Assembly (NCBI GenBank): GCA_049423065.1
Contig: JBMSQB010000077.1
Location: 1 to 21,655 of the forward strand
Direction of reading: 5' to 3'
DNA: 21,655 nucleotides
Origin: SYIM01 sp041182885
GTDB lineage: Bacteria > Pseudomonadota > Gammaproteobacteria > Burkholderiales > Burkholderiaceae_E
The translations under genes were made by a program, and so were the position numbers. Shown here one piece after another: positions 14,643 through 21,655 of this stretch (positions within the stretch are counted from its first letter, which is position 1; each line of letters opens with the position of its first letter). A model generated the notes under the pieces. That model did not search any database. It had not been told where the DNA came from and was given only the letters and a program-made list of their open reading frames with translations.

Positions 14643-15746
14643 CTACCAACCGGAGAATCGCGTCCAGGTTGCGGTGACCTGACCCTGCGTATCCACCACG
14701 TGGTAACGGTCATGCTGCGCGGCCGTTGCGCAGGCATGGTTGGGCAGGATACGTAGCCGGGTTCCAACCGGAAGCGCCGGGAGGGGCCCGCCGTGTCGGT
14801 GCGCAATGATGCCGTGTTCCTGATTGGCATCGGCCACGATCAGATCCGGGATCAGCACGCCCGCGGAATCACAGACCAGCCCGTAGCCCTGGTCGACGGG
14901 CTGGCGCGCCGTGCCACGGTCGCGCGAGGTCGCCATCCATCCAGCGTCGATCAGCGCCCAGCCTTTGTCTGCCTGATGGCCGATCACGGTGGTGAGCACC
15001 GACAGCGCGATGTCGTCGGTCTGGCAGACATTGATGCCCGCCATCACCAGATCAAAAAACACGAAGACACCGGCTCGAACCTCGGTCACGCCGTCGAGGC
15101 ACTCGGTAAAGAGTGCTGTGGGTGTGGAGCCGATACTCACGGTCTTTGCGGGAAATCCCGCTGAACGGAGTGTCTCGGCGGCATGGACCGCGCCCGCGCG
15201 CTCGGCTTCCGCGATCTGGGCAATCTGTTCATGGGAGCGTCCCTGATAGGAGCCGCCGGCGTGGGTAAGCACGCCAGCGCAAACCGCCCCATGGTCGTGA
15301 AGCGTGCTTGCGATCGCGAGCAGGCGTTCGCGATCAGTGGGTCGGACGCCGGCGCGATGGCCATCGGTATCAATTTCAATGAGTGTGTGAAAGCCGGTCA
15401 CGGCGCGGGCGCCCTCGACGCTATCGACCAGCAGGGTGAGGCGTGCACCGCGCTCGGCCAGCGCCTGCGCGCGTGCGAGTTTGTGCGGGGCGAACCCGAC
15501 CGCATAAAGAATGTCGGTATATCCGGCGTTGAAAAACTGCTCCGCTTCCTTCAGCGTTGAAACAGTGATGGGCGACTTCGCACCCTTCAGCACAAGGCTG
15601 GCAACTTCAAGCGACTTCGCGGTCTTGACATGCAGTCGCAAGGGCACGTTGAAGCGGGCGAGCTGGGTCGCCATTCGCTGCGCGTTGGCGGCAACGGTAT
15701 CGCGCTCGAGAATCAGGCAGGGGGTGTCAAGCCGATGGGTTGTCAT
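14643..15746 (-). CDS. DSD1 / D-threonine aldolase family PLP enzyme (fold type III)
   Basis: A 367-residue fold-type III PLP enzyme with an alanine-racemase-like N-terminal barrel and a C-terminal metal-binding domain. The PLP lysine is K41 in LHVKTAKS. THAGGSY and SIGSTPT form the phosphate-binding side, and the metal pair H337-A-C339 sits in PNHACAT near the C-terminus. The His-x-Cys metal site is typical of eukaryotic-type D-serine dehydratase (DSD1) and D-3-hydroxyaspartate aldolase/dehydratase relatives. Expected chemistry is aldol cleavage or dehydration of a D-beta-hydroxy amino acid. The ATG at 15746 overlaps the stop of the class V gene as ATGA; a longer in-frame start (15773) would overlap it more and add residues that the family lacks. 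Exact substrate unknown. Confidence 0.82.
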   Translation of the reverse strand: MTTHRLDTPCLILERDTVAANAQRMATQLARFNVPLRLHVKTAKSLEVASLVLKGAKSPITVSTLKEAEQFFNAGYTDILYAVGFAPHKLARAQALAERGARLTLLVDSVEGARAVTGFHTLIEIDTDGHRAGVRPTDRERLLAIASTLHDHGAVCAGVLTHAGGSYQGRSHEQIAQIAEAERAGAVHAAETLRSAGFPAKTVSIGSTPTALFTECLDGVTEVRAGVFVFFDLVMAGINVCQTDDIALSVLTTVIGHQADKGWALIDAGWMATSRDRGTARQPVDQGYGLVCDSAGVLIPDLIVADANQEHGIIAHRHGGPLPALPVGTRLRILPNHACATAAQHDRYHVVDTQGQVTATWTRFSGW

Positions 15747-16915
15747 GATGAGATGAGGGGGTCCAATGAACACAGCGCTCCGACCAGGCGCGAAACGTCT
15801 TCTTCGGTGTTGTAGCCTTGCACCGACAGTCTGACAAAGACCTGGCCTGCGTGGCTGGTGACTGGCACTTCGATGCGATGTTGATGAAAGAGCGCGGCGC
15901 GAAGCCGCTCGGGCTCGGTAACCGGTACCGGAATCGCCACCATTTGAGCCCAGTGATCATCCCGGGCAATGACGGGAAGGCCATACCGTTCGGAAATGGC
16001 GGCGAGCGCCCGGGCGGCAAGCTGGTGGCAGCGGGTTCTTACCTCAGCCCAACGGTGGCGGTGCAGAAAGGCAATCGCCTCGGGCACCGCAAGCCAGGCC
16101 GAGAGGTCGCGCGTGCCCTGCCACTGCAGACGCTGCTCGAAGGGCGTGCGGCCGAGATAGGCTTCAAAGCCGGTGTGCCCTCCTGCGTGCCCCGCATAGC
16201 CCCAGCTGATCACCGAGGCGTCCAGGTAATCCTGTCTCGACGGCGCTGCATGCAGAAAACCTGAGCCCTTGGGTGCGCACAGCCACTTGTGGCAGTTGCC
16301 AACATAAAAATCGGCGCCGATCGCTTCCAGCGACAATGCGATTTGCCCGGGGGCGTGGGCGCCGTCGATCAGCGTGAGAATGCCGCGCGCGCGTGCGGCC
16401 GCGCACAGATCGGCCACCGGCAGGATGAGCGCGGTGGTCGAGGTGATGTGGCTTGCGAAGATCAGGCGGGTGCGCGGGGTGACGGCTGCCATCATCCGTT
16501 CAACAAACTGCCCGGTGTTGAAGGGGAGCGGAATCGTGACCCGCCGATAGTGCGCACCATGCTTTGCACACATCCGCTCCCAGGCCGCCTCGCAGGCGCC
16601 GTATTCGAGGTCGGTTGCCAGCACCTCGTCACCCGGTGACAAAGCGAGCGACTGCGCCACCATGTTGACGCCGGTGGTGGCGTTGGGCAGAAAGACGAGA
16701 TCTTCGGCGCGCGCGCCCAGTTCGGCGGCAAGTACCGACCGCGCATCGAAAAGCAGTTCGGCTGAACGCCGTCCGAGAAAATCAACCGGATTGCGCTCCA
16801 TCTCAAGTTGCCAGCGCCACTGTGCCTCGAGGACTTCGCGCGGGCAGGCGCCGAAGGAGCCATGATTGAGAAAGGTGAGCCCGGGGTCGAGCAGGAAGTG
16901 TTCGCGAAGAGACAT
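15743..16915 (-). CDS. Class V aminotransferase family PLP enzyme (isopenicillin-N-epimerase-like)
   Basis: A 390-residue fold-type I PLP enzyme of class V. NHGSFGACP (17-25) is the typical N-terminus of isopenicillin-N-epimerase/cysteine-desulfurase-like proteins. NATTGVN binds the cofactor phosphate, LIDGAHAPGQ (182-191) carries the ring-contacting aspartate D184, and GNCHKWLCAPKG (206-217) contains the PLP lysine K210. Members catalyse epimerisation, transamination or C-S cleavage, so the name does not imply beta-lactam synthesis. The ATG at 16915 matches the usual family start (MSLREHF). A GTG at 16984 with GAAGG just upstream would add 23 residues that do not look conserved. It starts the minus-strand block with the DSD1-type and FAH-family genes and diverges from the ThDP-enzyme gene. 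Confidence 0.83.
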   Translation of the reverse strand: MSLREHFLLDPGLTFLNHGSFGACPREVLEAQWRWQLEMERNPVDFLGRRSAELLFDARSVLAAELGARAEDLVFLPNATTGVNMVAQSLALSPGDEVLATDLEYGACEAAWERMCAKHGAHYRRVTIPLPFNTGQFVERMMAAVTPRTRLIFASHITSTTALILPVADLCAAARARGILTLIDGAHAPGQIALSLEAIGADFYVGNCHKWLCAPKGSGFLHAAPSRQDYLDASVISWGYAGHAGGHTGFEAYLGRTPFEQRLQWQGTRDLSAWLAVPEAIAFLHRHRWAEVRTRCHQLAARALAAISERYGLPVIARDDHWAQMVAIPVPVTEPERLRAALFHQHRIEVPVTSHAGQVFVRLSVQGYNTEEDVSRLVGALCSLDPLISS

Positions 16916-16942
16916 GGACGCAGCTTGGGAGCGTGGCCCGCC

Positions 16943-16972
16943 ACTGTCTCCGATGGGCAATCGCCCTGTCAA
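16943..16972 (-). promoter_or_regulatory. Possible promoter for the class V/DSD1/FAH block
   Basis: On the minus strand a perfect -35 hexamer TTGACA (16972-16967) is followed after 18 bases by a weak -10 (GACAGT, 16948-16943). Transcription would start near 16936 and favour the ATG at 16915 over the GTG at 16984, which would lie upstream. The poor -10 keeps this tentative. Confidence 0.25.
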
Positions 16973-17003
16973 ATCCTCGTGCACCTCGCCTTCGGCTCTC
17001 GGA

Positions 17004-17018
17004 CGCGATAGAGTCGCG
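17004..17018. promoter_or_regulatory. Inverted repeat in the divergent gap before the ThDP-enzyme gene
   Basis: CGCGA-TAGAG-TCGCG has perfect 5-base arms around a 5-base spacer, about 30 bases before the ThDP-enzyme start and 90 before the class V start. It may be an operator serving both directions, but GC-rich arms of this length also arise by chance. Confidence 0.3.
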
Positions 17019-17037
17019 CTCCATCGTTTTCCGATCC

Positions 17038-17041
17038 GGAG
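17038..17041 (+). promoter_or_regulatory. Ribosome binding site supporting a TTG start
   Basis: GGAG lies 6 bases before the TTG at 17048. The 13 bases immediately before this TTG (17035-17047, TCCGGAGACCGTC) are identical to the 13 bases immediately before the ATG of the next gene (18851-18863), so both starts share the same leader and the TTG is well supported. Confidence 0.65.
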
Positions 17042-17047
17042 ACCGTC

Positions 17048-18838
17048 TTGAACGCCCCGAGTTCCGCTGCCGCCTCAGCGCGGCCACCGGCTTCACCCTC
17101 CGACCTTCCATCGGCCCCCGCGCCCGCCACCGGTGCAGCGCATTTCCTGGAAGGGCTTAACGACCTGGGTATCCGCTGCCTGTTTGCCAACATGGGTACC
17201 GATCATGTGAGCCTGATCGAGGAAATGGCGCGGTTCCGTGCGGCGGGGCGCCCGCTCCCAGAGGTGGTTCTCTGTCCCCACGAAAATGTGGCGGTCCACA
17301 TGGCCGCAGGCTATGCGGCGGTGACCGGTCAGGGGCAGGGTGTGCTGGTTCATGTCGATTCCGGCACGGCCAATTCGGCGATGGGCGCGCACAACCTGCA
17401 GCGCGCGCGGCTTCCCGCCTTGCTGATGGCGGGCAAGGCGCCGTACACCCTGCGCGGCGAGCTCCCTGGGTCGCGGGACAACTATGTGCACTTCATCCAG
17501 GATCCCTTCGACATCGGCAGCCTGGTGCGACCGTATGTCAAGTGGGAATACAACCTGCCGACCGCTGTGGTGGCGCGCGAGGCGCTGCGGCGCGCGCACA
17601 GCGTCATGCACTCCGATCCACCCGGCCCGGTATACATGACGCTGCCGCGCGAGGTGCTGGCCGAGTCGCCAGCCGTGCCGGCAGACCAGCAGTTCGATGC
17701 TGTTCGCTATGGGCCAGCCCGGCTCGGCGGGGTTGACGATGCCCGGGCTGCGCTGATCGCCGACCGACTGATCGCAGCCGAGCGCCCGGTCCTGATCACA
17801 TCCTATGCGGGGCGACGCGCCGAGGCGGTTGCAGCGATCGAGGAACTCGCCGTTCTGTGCGGAATTCGCGTGGTCGATTACATGCCCAGCGCTTTGGGCA
17901 TCTCGCGCCGGTCGCCGTGTTTTTCGGGCTTTGATCCAGCCGCGGTGCTACCCGGGGCAGACGTGGGTCTGCTGGTTGATATCGATGTGCCGTGGCTGCC
18001 GCGCTTTGTGACCCCGGAGGCGCGCACCTGGTGGGCACATGTCGATGTCGATCCAATCAAACAGGATTTCCCCATGTGGGGGTTCGCGACCGATCTGCGG
18101 ATGCAGGCTGATGTTGCCACGGTACTGCGACAGGTGAGTGCGCTGGTACGCGCCCGCGCCGATGCCGGTTTTCGCGCCCGCGTCGAGCGGCGGATGCGCG
18201 AGCTCGACACGGCGGCCGCCGCCCGGGCCGAGGTACTGGCGCGCGCAGCCGCGAGGGCAGGCGAGCCTGGCGCGCTCTCTGCGGCCCATGTATGCGCGGC
18301 GCTGTCGCGGGCGCTGGCCCCTCATGACGTGGTGATCAATGAGGCGGTTCGGAATTCCCCTGCCGTGCTGAACCAGATCATCCGAACCGAGCCAAACAGC
18401 TTTATCGGTGGCGCCGGCGGCGGGCTGGGCTACAGCGGCAGCATGGCGCTGGGTGTGAAGCTCGCCCGGCCCCATGTTCGTGCGGTGCATGTGCTCGGTG
18501 ATGGCGCGTTTCACCTCGGCACGCCCAGCTCTGTCTATGCCACGGCGGAACGTTATGGTCTGCCAATCTTCACCGTCATTCTGGACAATGGTGGCTGGCA
18601 GGCGGTGAAGGAGGCCGTGCTGCGCGTATATCCCGACGGCGCATCGGCTGCCGGGGACGAATATCATGCGCGGCTGCAGGGCGCTACCCGTCGCTTCGAA
18701 AAGGTGGGCGAGGCCTTCGGCGCCTACGGTGAACTGTTGAGCGAGCCCGCCGAAGTCGAGCCTGCCATCGCCCGTTGCCTTGCAGCACTTGATTCCGGGC
18801 GCTCGGCAGTGCTGAATGTCCAGATCGGTCTGCAATAA
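17048..18838 (+). CDS. ThDP-dependent enzyme, acetolactate synthase / benzoylformate decarboxylase-like
   Basis: A 596-residue member of the thiamine-diphosphate decarboxylase/acetolactate-synthase superfamily with N-terminal pyrimidine-binding, central, and C-terminal pyrophosphate-binding domains. E79 in PHENVAVHMAAGYA is the glutamate that activates the cofactor. GDG (484-486) to DN (513-514) is the metal/pyrophosphate motif. Residues 1-30 are a low-complexity Ala/Pro/Ser stretch not seen in the family core. Such enzymes decarboxylate or ligate 2-oxo acids. With no acetolactate-synthase regulatory subunit nearby it is more likely catabolic than biosynthetic. It starts with TTG, is divergent from the class V block, and is followed after 25 bases by a Bug binding protein that may deliver its carboxylic-acid substrate. 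The substrate is not identifiable here. Confidence 0.85.
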   Translation: MNAPSSAAASARPPASPSDLPSAPAPATGAAHFLEGLNDLGIRCLFANMGTDHVSLIEEMARFRAAGRPLPEVVLCPHENVAVHMAAGYAAVTGQGQGVLVHVDSGTANSAMGAHNLQRARLPALLMAGKAPYTLRGELPGSRDNYVHFIQDPFDIGSLVRPYVKWEYNLPTAVVAREALRRAHSVMHSDPPGPVYMTLPREVLAESPAVPADQQFDAVRYGPARLGGVDDARAALIADRLIAAERPVLITSYAGRRAEAVAAIEELAVLCGIRVVDYMPSALGISRRSPCFSGFDPAAVLPGADVGLLVDIDVPWLPRFVTPEARTWWAHVDVDPIKQDFPMWGFATDLRMQADVATVLRQVSALVRARADAGFRARVERRMRELDTAAAARAEVLARAAARAGEPGALSAAHVCAALSRALAPHDVVINEAVRNSPAVLNQIIRTEPNSFIGGAGGGLGYSGSMALGVKLARPHVRAVHVLGDGAFHLGTPSSVYATAERYGLPIFTVILDNGGWQAVKEAVLRVYPDGASAAGDEYHARLQGATRRFEKVGEAFGAYGELLSEPAEVEPAIARCLAALDSGRSAVLNVQIGLQ

Positions 18839-18863
18839 CCGATCGCCTGTTCCGGAGACCGTC

Positions 18864-19901
18864 ATGCCTTTCATCAATTCGTCTGTTGTCGCAAGCCGGC
18901 GCAACGCTGCATCCGCCTCGCGTCTTCATGTTTTGCCTGTTGCAGCCGCCCTCATGGTCGCGGTGGTGACGTCGTTCATGCCGGGCACCGCACGGGCCCA
19001 AGCCCCAGCGGCGGACTGGCCAAGCCGGCCGGTGACGCTGGTGGTCGGCTACGCCGCGGGCGGTGGCGTGGATTTCATGGCGCGGCTGCTCGCCGAGAAG
19101 CTCTCCGAGCGTCTGCGTCAGCCGGTGGTGGTCGAGAACCGTCCCAGCGTGGGGGCGGTGGTGGGCAGCACCCAGGTGGCGCGCGCCAAGCCCGATGGCT
19201 ACACGCTGATGATGGGTGCGCCCGGGCCGGTGATCTTCAATCACGCACTGAACGACAAGCTGCCTTACGGCCCGCAGGATCTGGCACCGATCTCCATCAT
19301 GAGTGACTCGCCGCTTGTGCTGCTGGTGAACGCCACCAACCCGGCGACCACGGTGAAGGCGCTGGTCGCACAGTCGCAGGCCCAGCCCGACAAGAGCAAC
19401 TATGCAGCGAGTTCGGCGTCGTTTCAGCTCGCGAGCGAACTGTTCAACAAGCTGACCGGTGCGCGATTTGCGCATGTTCCCTACAAGGGGGCGAACCAGT
19501 CGGTGCAGGCGGTGATGGGCGGCGAGGTGACCATGGCGCTGGCCGACTCGGGGCCTGCAATCACCGGTCTGCAGAGCGGCAAGCTGCGGGCGTTGGCAGT
19601 GACGTCGGCGCAGCGCATGCCCGGACTGCCCGAGGTTCCGACCATGCGCGAGCTCGACATCAACCTGACGCTTTCGCTCTGGATCGGGCTTCTCGCTCCC
19701 GCCGGCACACCCACCGACATCATCAACCGGTTGCATCGCGAAATTGTCGCGATCAACCAGCTCCCCGATGTGCGCGCAAAAATTCTCGCCAAGGGAAGCG
19801 TGCCGGCCACGCTTGAGCCCGCAGCCTTCGCGCAGTTGATTGCACGGGAAATCCCGTTCTGGCGGCAGCTGGCACGCGATAACGGGATTCAGGGCAACTG
19901 A
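18864..19901 (+). CDS. Bug / TctC family periplasmic solute-binding protein
   Basis: A 345-residue secreted binding protein of the tripartite tricarboxylate transporter (Bug) family. A basic N-terminus and hydrophobic stretch (about 22-39) lead to a signal-peptidase site near GTARAQA (41-47), so the mature protein starts around residue 46-48. Typical sequences are WPSRPVTLVVGYAAGGGVD (52-70), ARLLAEKLSERLRQPVVVENR, AKPDGYTL, HVPYKGANQSVQAVMGGEV and LPEVPTM. Bug proteins bind carboxylates or similar small molecules, and large numbers of them occur in Burkholderiales without adjacent TctA/TctB genes, as here. GGAG lies 7 bases before the ATG. It follows the ThDP-enzyme gene closely and was probably co-transcribed with it. 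Its stop is 10 bases from the stop of the facing nucleotidase gene. Confidence 0.9.
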   Translation: MPFINSSVVASRRNAASASRLHVLPVAAALMVAVVTSFMPGTARAQAPAADWPSRPVTLVVGYAAGGGVDFMARLLAEKLSERLRQPVVVENRPSVGAVVGSTQVARAKPDGYTLMMGAPGPVIFNHALNDKLPYGPQDLAPISIMSDSPLVLLVNATNPATTVKALVAQSQAQPDKSNYAASSASFQLASELFNKLTGARFAHVPYKGANQSVQAVMGGEVTMALADSGPAITGLQSGKLRALAVTSAQRMPGLPEVPTMRELDINLTLSLWIGLLAPAGTPTDIINRLHREIVAINQLPDVRAKILAKGSVPATLEPAAFAQLIAREIPFWRQLARDNGIQGN

Positions 19902-19911
19902 CGGTGCCGCG

Positions 19912-21655
19912 TCAGGGGCAGGGCTGGAGATCGAGGCCGGCGGGGGTGCGCACGCGCTGGTGTGCGTAGTCCCCGCACACCGGGCGCATGACCATGTTGT
20001 TCGGCGCGGGGGTCGCTGCGATCTTCTTCACATAATTGATCAGGCTCTGATCGGCAAACAGACTGCCAGCAGTGGCGCACCGATCACCCGCACCGGTGCA
20101 GATGCGCTTGAGCGTGTCATAGCCCTCAAAGCCCTGCGTGAGGTAATCGGTCAGTATGCCCAGATAGGTCTGATTGGCCTGTACGGCAGACCAGCTTCCG
20201 GTGTTGGGGTCTTTCACCTCGATGCCGGTGAATCGCTGACCGCGCGGCTGGGTGAGATCAAGATTCCATCGCAGGCCGCTCGCATACGGATGCGAGCCGT
20301 TCGAGTTGCGATTGTCGAGCCAGTTGGCGACTCCTTCTTCCAGAGCCGATGCGATCTCGGCACCCGTTATCCGGATGCTGAAGAGCTCGTTGGGAAACGG
20401 CTGCACGAGATAGGCATCCTGGTTTCGCAAGATGCGGGGACTGACGCCGTCGCTCTCGATGGGAACCCGTACCCCGCCTGCGTTGACAAGGCCGAAATGG
20501 GCACTGGGGAATTGGGCGATGCCGCCGCCGTACGCCTGCCGGAAGGCCTCGGCAACGACTTGCGAAATGTCGGCTCCCCGCGCGCGGGTTTCAACGCCGT
20601 CGCAGAGGGCACCGCCCCGGTTGGCCGAGCCCGGCTCTCGCACCAGGCAGAGGGAATCGGCCGCCCCCAGCGTGCCGATAACAGTCTGGGTTCGGGCCGA
20701 GTAATCGGTCTCGAAGCGGGCAAGACGGCTCGCGACCTCGGTGTCGTCTGCGGCAACCCGAACCCCCTTGATCCGCGCAAGCCTTGCCTCGAATGCGGCG
20801 CTCTCCTGCGCTGACAGGGGCTGCTTGTTGCGTTTGAAGGTCGTGCCAATGACGAGCGATGCTGTTCCATCGCAGGATTGAACGCTTCCGTCCAGGTTGA
20901 ACACCACGCGCATCTGCGCGAATACCTTCGCATATTCAAACGCCTGTCCGATGCAAACCAGTTCGCCCGACTTGTTGCGAACCACCGTCGGGTAGGTGCC
21001 CTGCGGCTCGGCGAAGCCCACTTCCGAGAACTCCCCAAGCAGCGTATGCGAGTCGCCACCGATGATCACGTCGACATCGGTGAGGCGGGCGGCGAGCGCG
21101 AGATCAGGCTGATAGCCGATGTGTGTCATCAGTACGATGTGTCGGATGCCAAGGGTCTTCAGTTGGTCGATGGTGCGCTGCGCAGCTTCGGTCTCGTCAT
21201 CGAACACCGTGGTGGGAAGCGGTCGCGAGGCGTTTTGCGTCTTGCCCTTCACGTCGATACCGATGATCCCCACCGGTATCCCGCCCACGTGGCGAATCAG
21301 ATAGGGTTGAAAATAGGGTGATCCATCTGGGCGCTGGGCCAGGGGGGTTCCCGCCGCCGGGCGGATGTTCGCGGCCAGGACCGGGGTTTTGCATGTGGGG
21401 TCGGAGGCGAGCATGTCGAGAAACTTCTTGAGAGCTGCGTCGCCATCATCAAACTCATGGTTGCCAGGGATGAAGACATCAAAGCAGATGGCATTCATGG
21501 CCAGTGCGTCGGTTTCGCCATCGAAGAAGGTGTAATAGGGCGTACCGGTGATGGCATCGCCCGCATGAAGCTTCAGCAGATTCGGGGTGGTGGCTGCAGC
21601 CTGTTTGAAGAGCGTGGCGAGGCGCGCGAAGCCGCCAATTTCAACCGTGGTGCTG
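19912..21655 (-). CDS. 5'-nucleotidase / metallophosphoesterase, N-terminus outside the window
   Basis: The visible 580 residues are the C-terminal part of a 5'-nucleotidase; the frame runs open to the right edge, so the start and any signal peptide are missing. The metallophosphoesterase domain shows HAGDAITGT (30-38 of the visible part), GNHEFDDG (64-71), THIGYQP and GGDSHT. The C-terminal nucleotidase domain shows LVNAGGVRVPIESDG, FPNELFSIRITGAEI and ALEEGVANWLDN. Enzymes of this type release phosphate from nucleotides, usually in the periplasm or at the cell surface. An internal methionine (base 21498) could be mistaken for the start, but the GGFARL...HAGD block before it is conserved, so the gene must begin further upstream. 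Cysteines near the C-terminus fit an exported protein. No functional link to the neighbouring genes is evident. Confidence 0.9.
   Translation of the reverse strand, partial: STTVEIGGFARLATLFKQAAATTPNLLKLHAGDAITGTPYYTFFDGETDALAMNAICFDVFIPGNHEFDDGDAALKKFLDMLASDPTCKTPVLAANIRPAAGTPLAQRPDGSPYFQPYLIRHVGGIPVGIIGIDVKGKTQNASRPLPTTVFDDETEAAQRTIDQLKTLGIRHIVLMTHIGYQPDLALAARLTDVDVIIGGDSHTLLGEFSEVGFAEPQGTYPTVVRNKSGELVCIGQAFEYAKVFAQMRVVFNLDGSVQSCDGTASLVIGTTFKRNKQPLSAQESAAFEARLARIKGVRVAADDTEVASRLARFETDYSARTQTVIGTLGAADSLCLVREPGSANRGGALCDGVETRARGADISQVVAEAFRQAYGGGIAQFPSAHFGLVNAGGVRVPIESDGVSPRILRNQDAYLVQPFPNELFSIRITGAEIASALEEGVANWLDNRNSNGSHPYASGLRWNLDLTQPRGQRFTGIEVKDPNTGSWSAVQANQTYLGILTDYLTQGFEGYDTLKRICTGAGDRCATAGSLFADQSLINYVKKIAATPAPNNMVMRPVCGDYAHQRVRTPAGLDLQPCP

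Noticed and set aside
14643..16915. Beta-hydroxyaspartate cycle (class V aminotransferase plus DSD1-type aldolase)
   Set aside because: The aminotransferase is isopenicillin-N-epimerase-like rather than the cycle's aspartate-glyoxylate aminotransferase, and no iminosuccinate reductase or hydroxyaspartate dehydratase is present.
17948..19736. Long minus-strand frames opposite the ThDP-enzyme and Bug genes
   Set aside because: Both opposite genes carry full sets of family motifs, whereas these frames have shadow-like composition (Arg, His, Gly, Gln) and no motif.
19912..21498. Complete nucleotidase starting at the methionine at 21498
   Set aside because: Conserved metal-binding sequence (HAGDAITGT) lies upstream of that methionine in the same open frame, so the gene continues beyond the window.

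Overview
The window is GC-rich, densely coding DNA from a proteobacterium, most likely a betaproteobacterium of the Burkholderiales. The basis is GC-biased codon use, a Bug/TctC-type solute-binding protein standing without its membrane partners, and the style of the catabolic genes. I find no rRNA, tRNA, CRISPR array, insertion sequence or phage gene. Protein identifications rest on motifs and remembered family sequences, not on a database search.

Layout. (1) 49-4464, plus strand: a nucleoside/BMP-type ABC importer (fused double ATPase and two permeases), closely followed by a metallo-beta-lactamase-fold lactonase that strongly resembles 4-pyridoxolactonase. (2) 10226-4472, minus strand: HisC-like aminotransferase, HyuA, HyuB, then an SDR that strongly resembles pyridoxal 4-dehydrogenase. 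The SDR runs tail to tail into the lactonase with 7 bases between the stop codons. (3) 10358-13645, plus strand: a MocR-type (GntR plus aminotransferase-fold) regulator divergent from block 2, then an Asp/Glu racemase-superfamily protein, a MOSC/YiiM-like protein and a RidA-like protein. (4) 16915-13709, minus strand: class V PLP enzyme, DSD1/D-threonine-aldolase-family PLP enzyme, and a fumarylacetoacetate-hydrolase-family protein. (5) 17048-19901, plus strand: a ThDP-dependent acetolactate-synthase-like enzyme and a Bug periplasmic binding protein. (6) 21655-19912, minus strand: a 5'-nucleotidase whose N-terminus lies beyond the window.

How they may work together. The SDR and lactonase together would turn pyridoxal (as hemiacetal) into 4-pyridoxolactone and then 4-pyridoxate, the opening of bacterial vitamin B6 degradation pathway I. 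The attached BMP-type importer is then a candidate uptake system for a B6 vitamer or a related compound. The neighbouring MocR regulator has a PLP-enzyme-like sensor domain, which would suit a B6-responsive switch. HyuA/HyuB and the HisC-like aminotransferase have no place in the described pathway and are the most interesting unassigned pieces. The later pathway I enzymes (ring oxygenase, final amidohydrolase) are not in the window. Blocks 3-5 look like a second catabolic module for an amino- or keto-acid-like compound, rich in PLP enzymes and with RidA for reactive imines; its substrate cannot be read from the sequence.

No gap exceeds 300 bases. The longest non-coding stretches (5225-5367, 10227-10357, 16916-17047) hold candidate promoters, hairpins and palindromes, listed separately.
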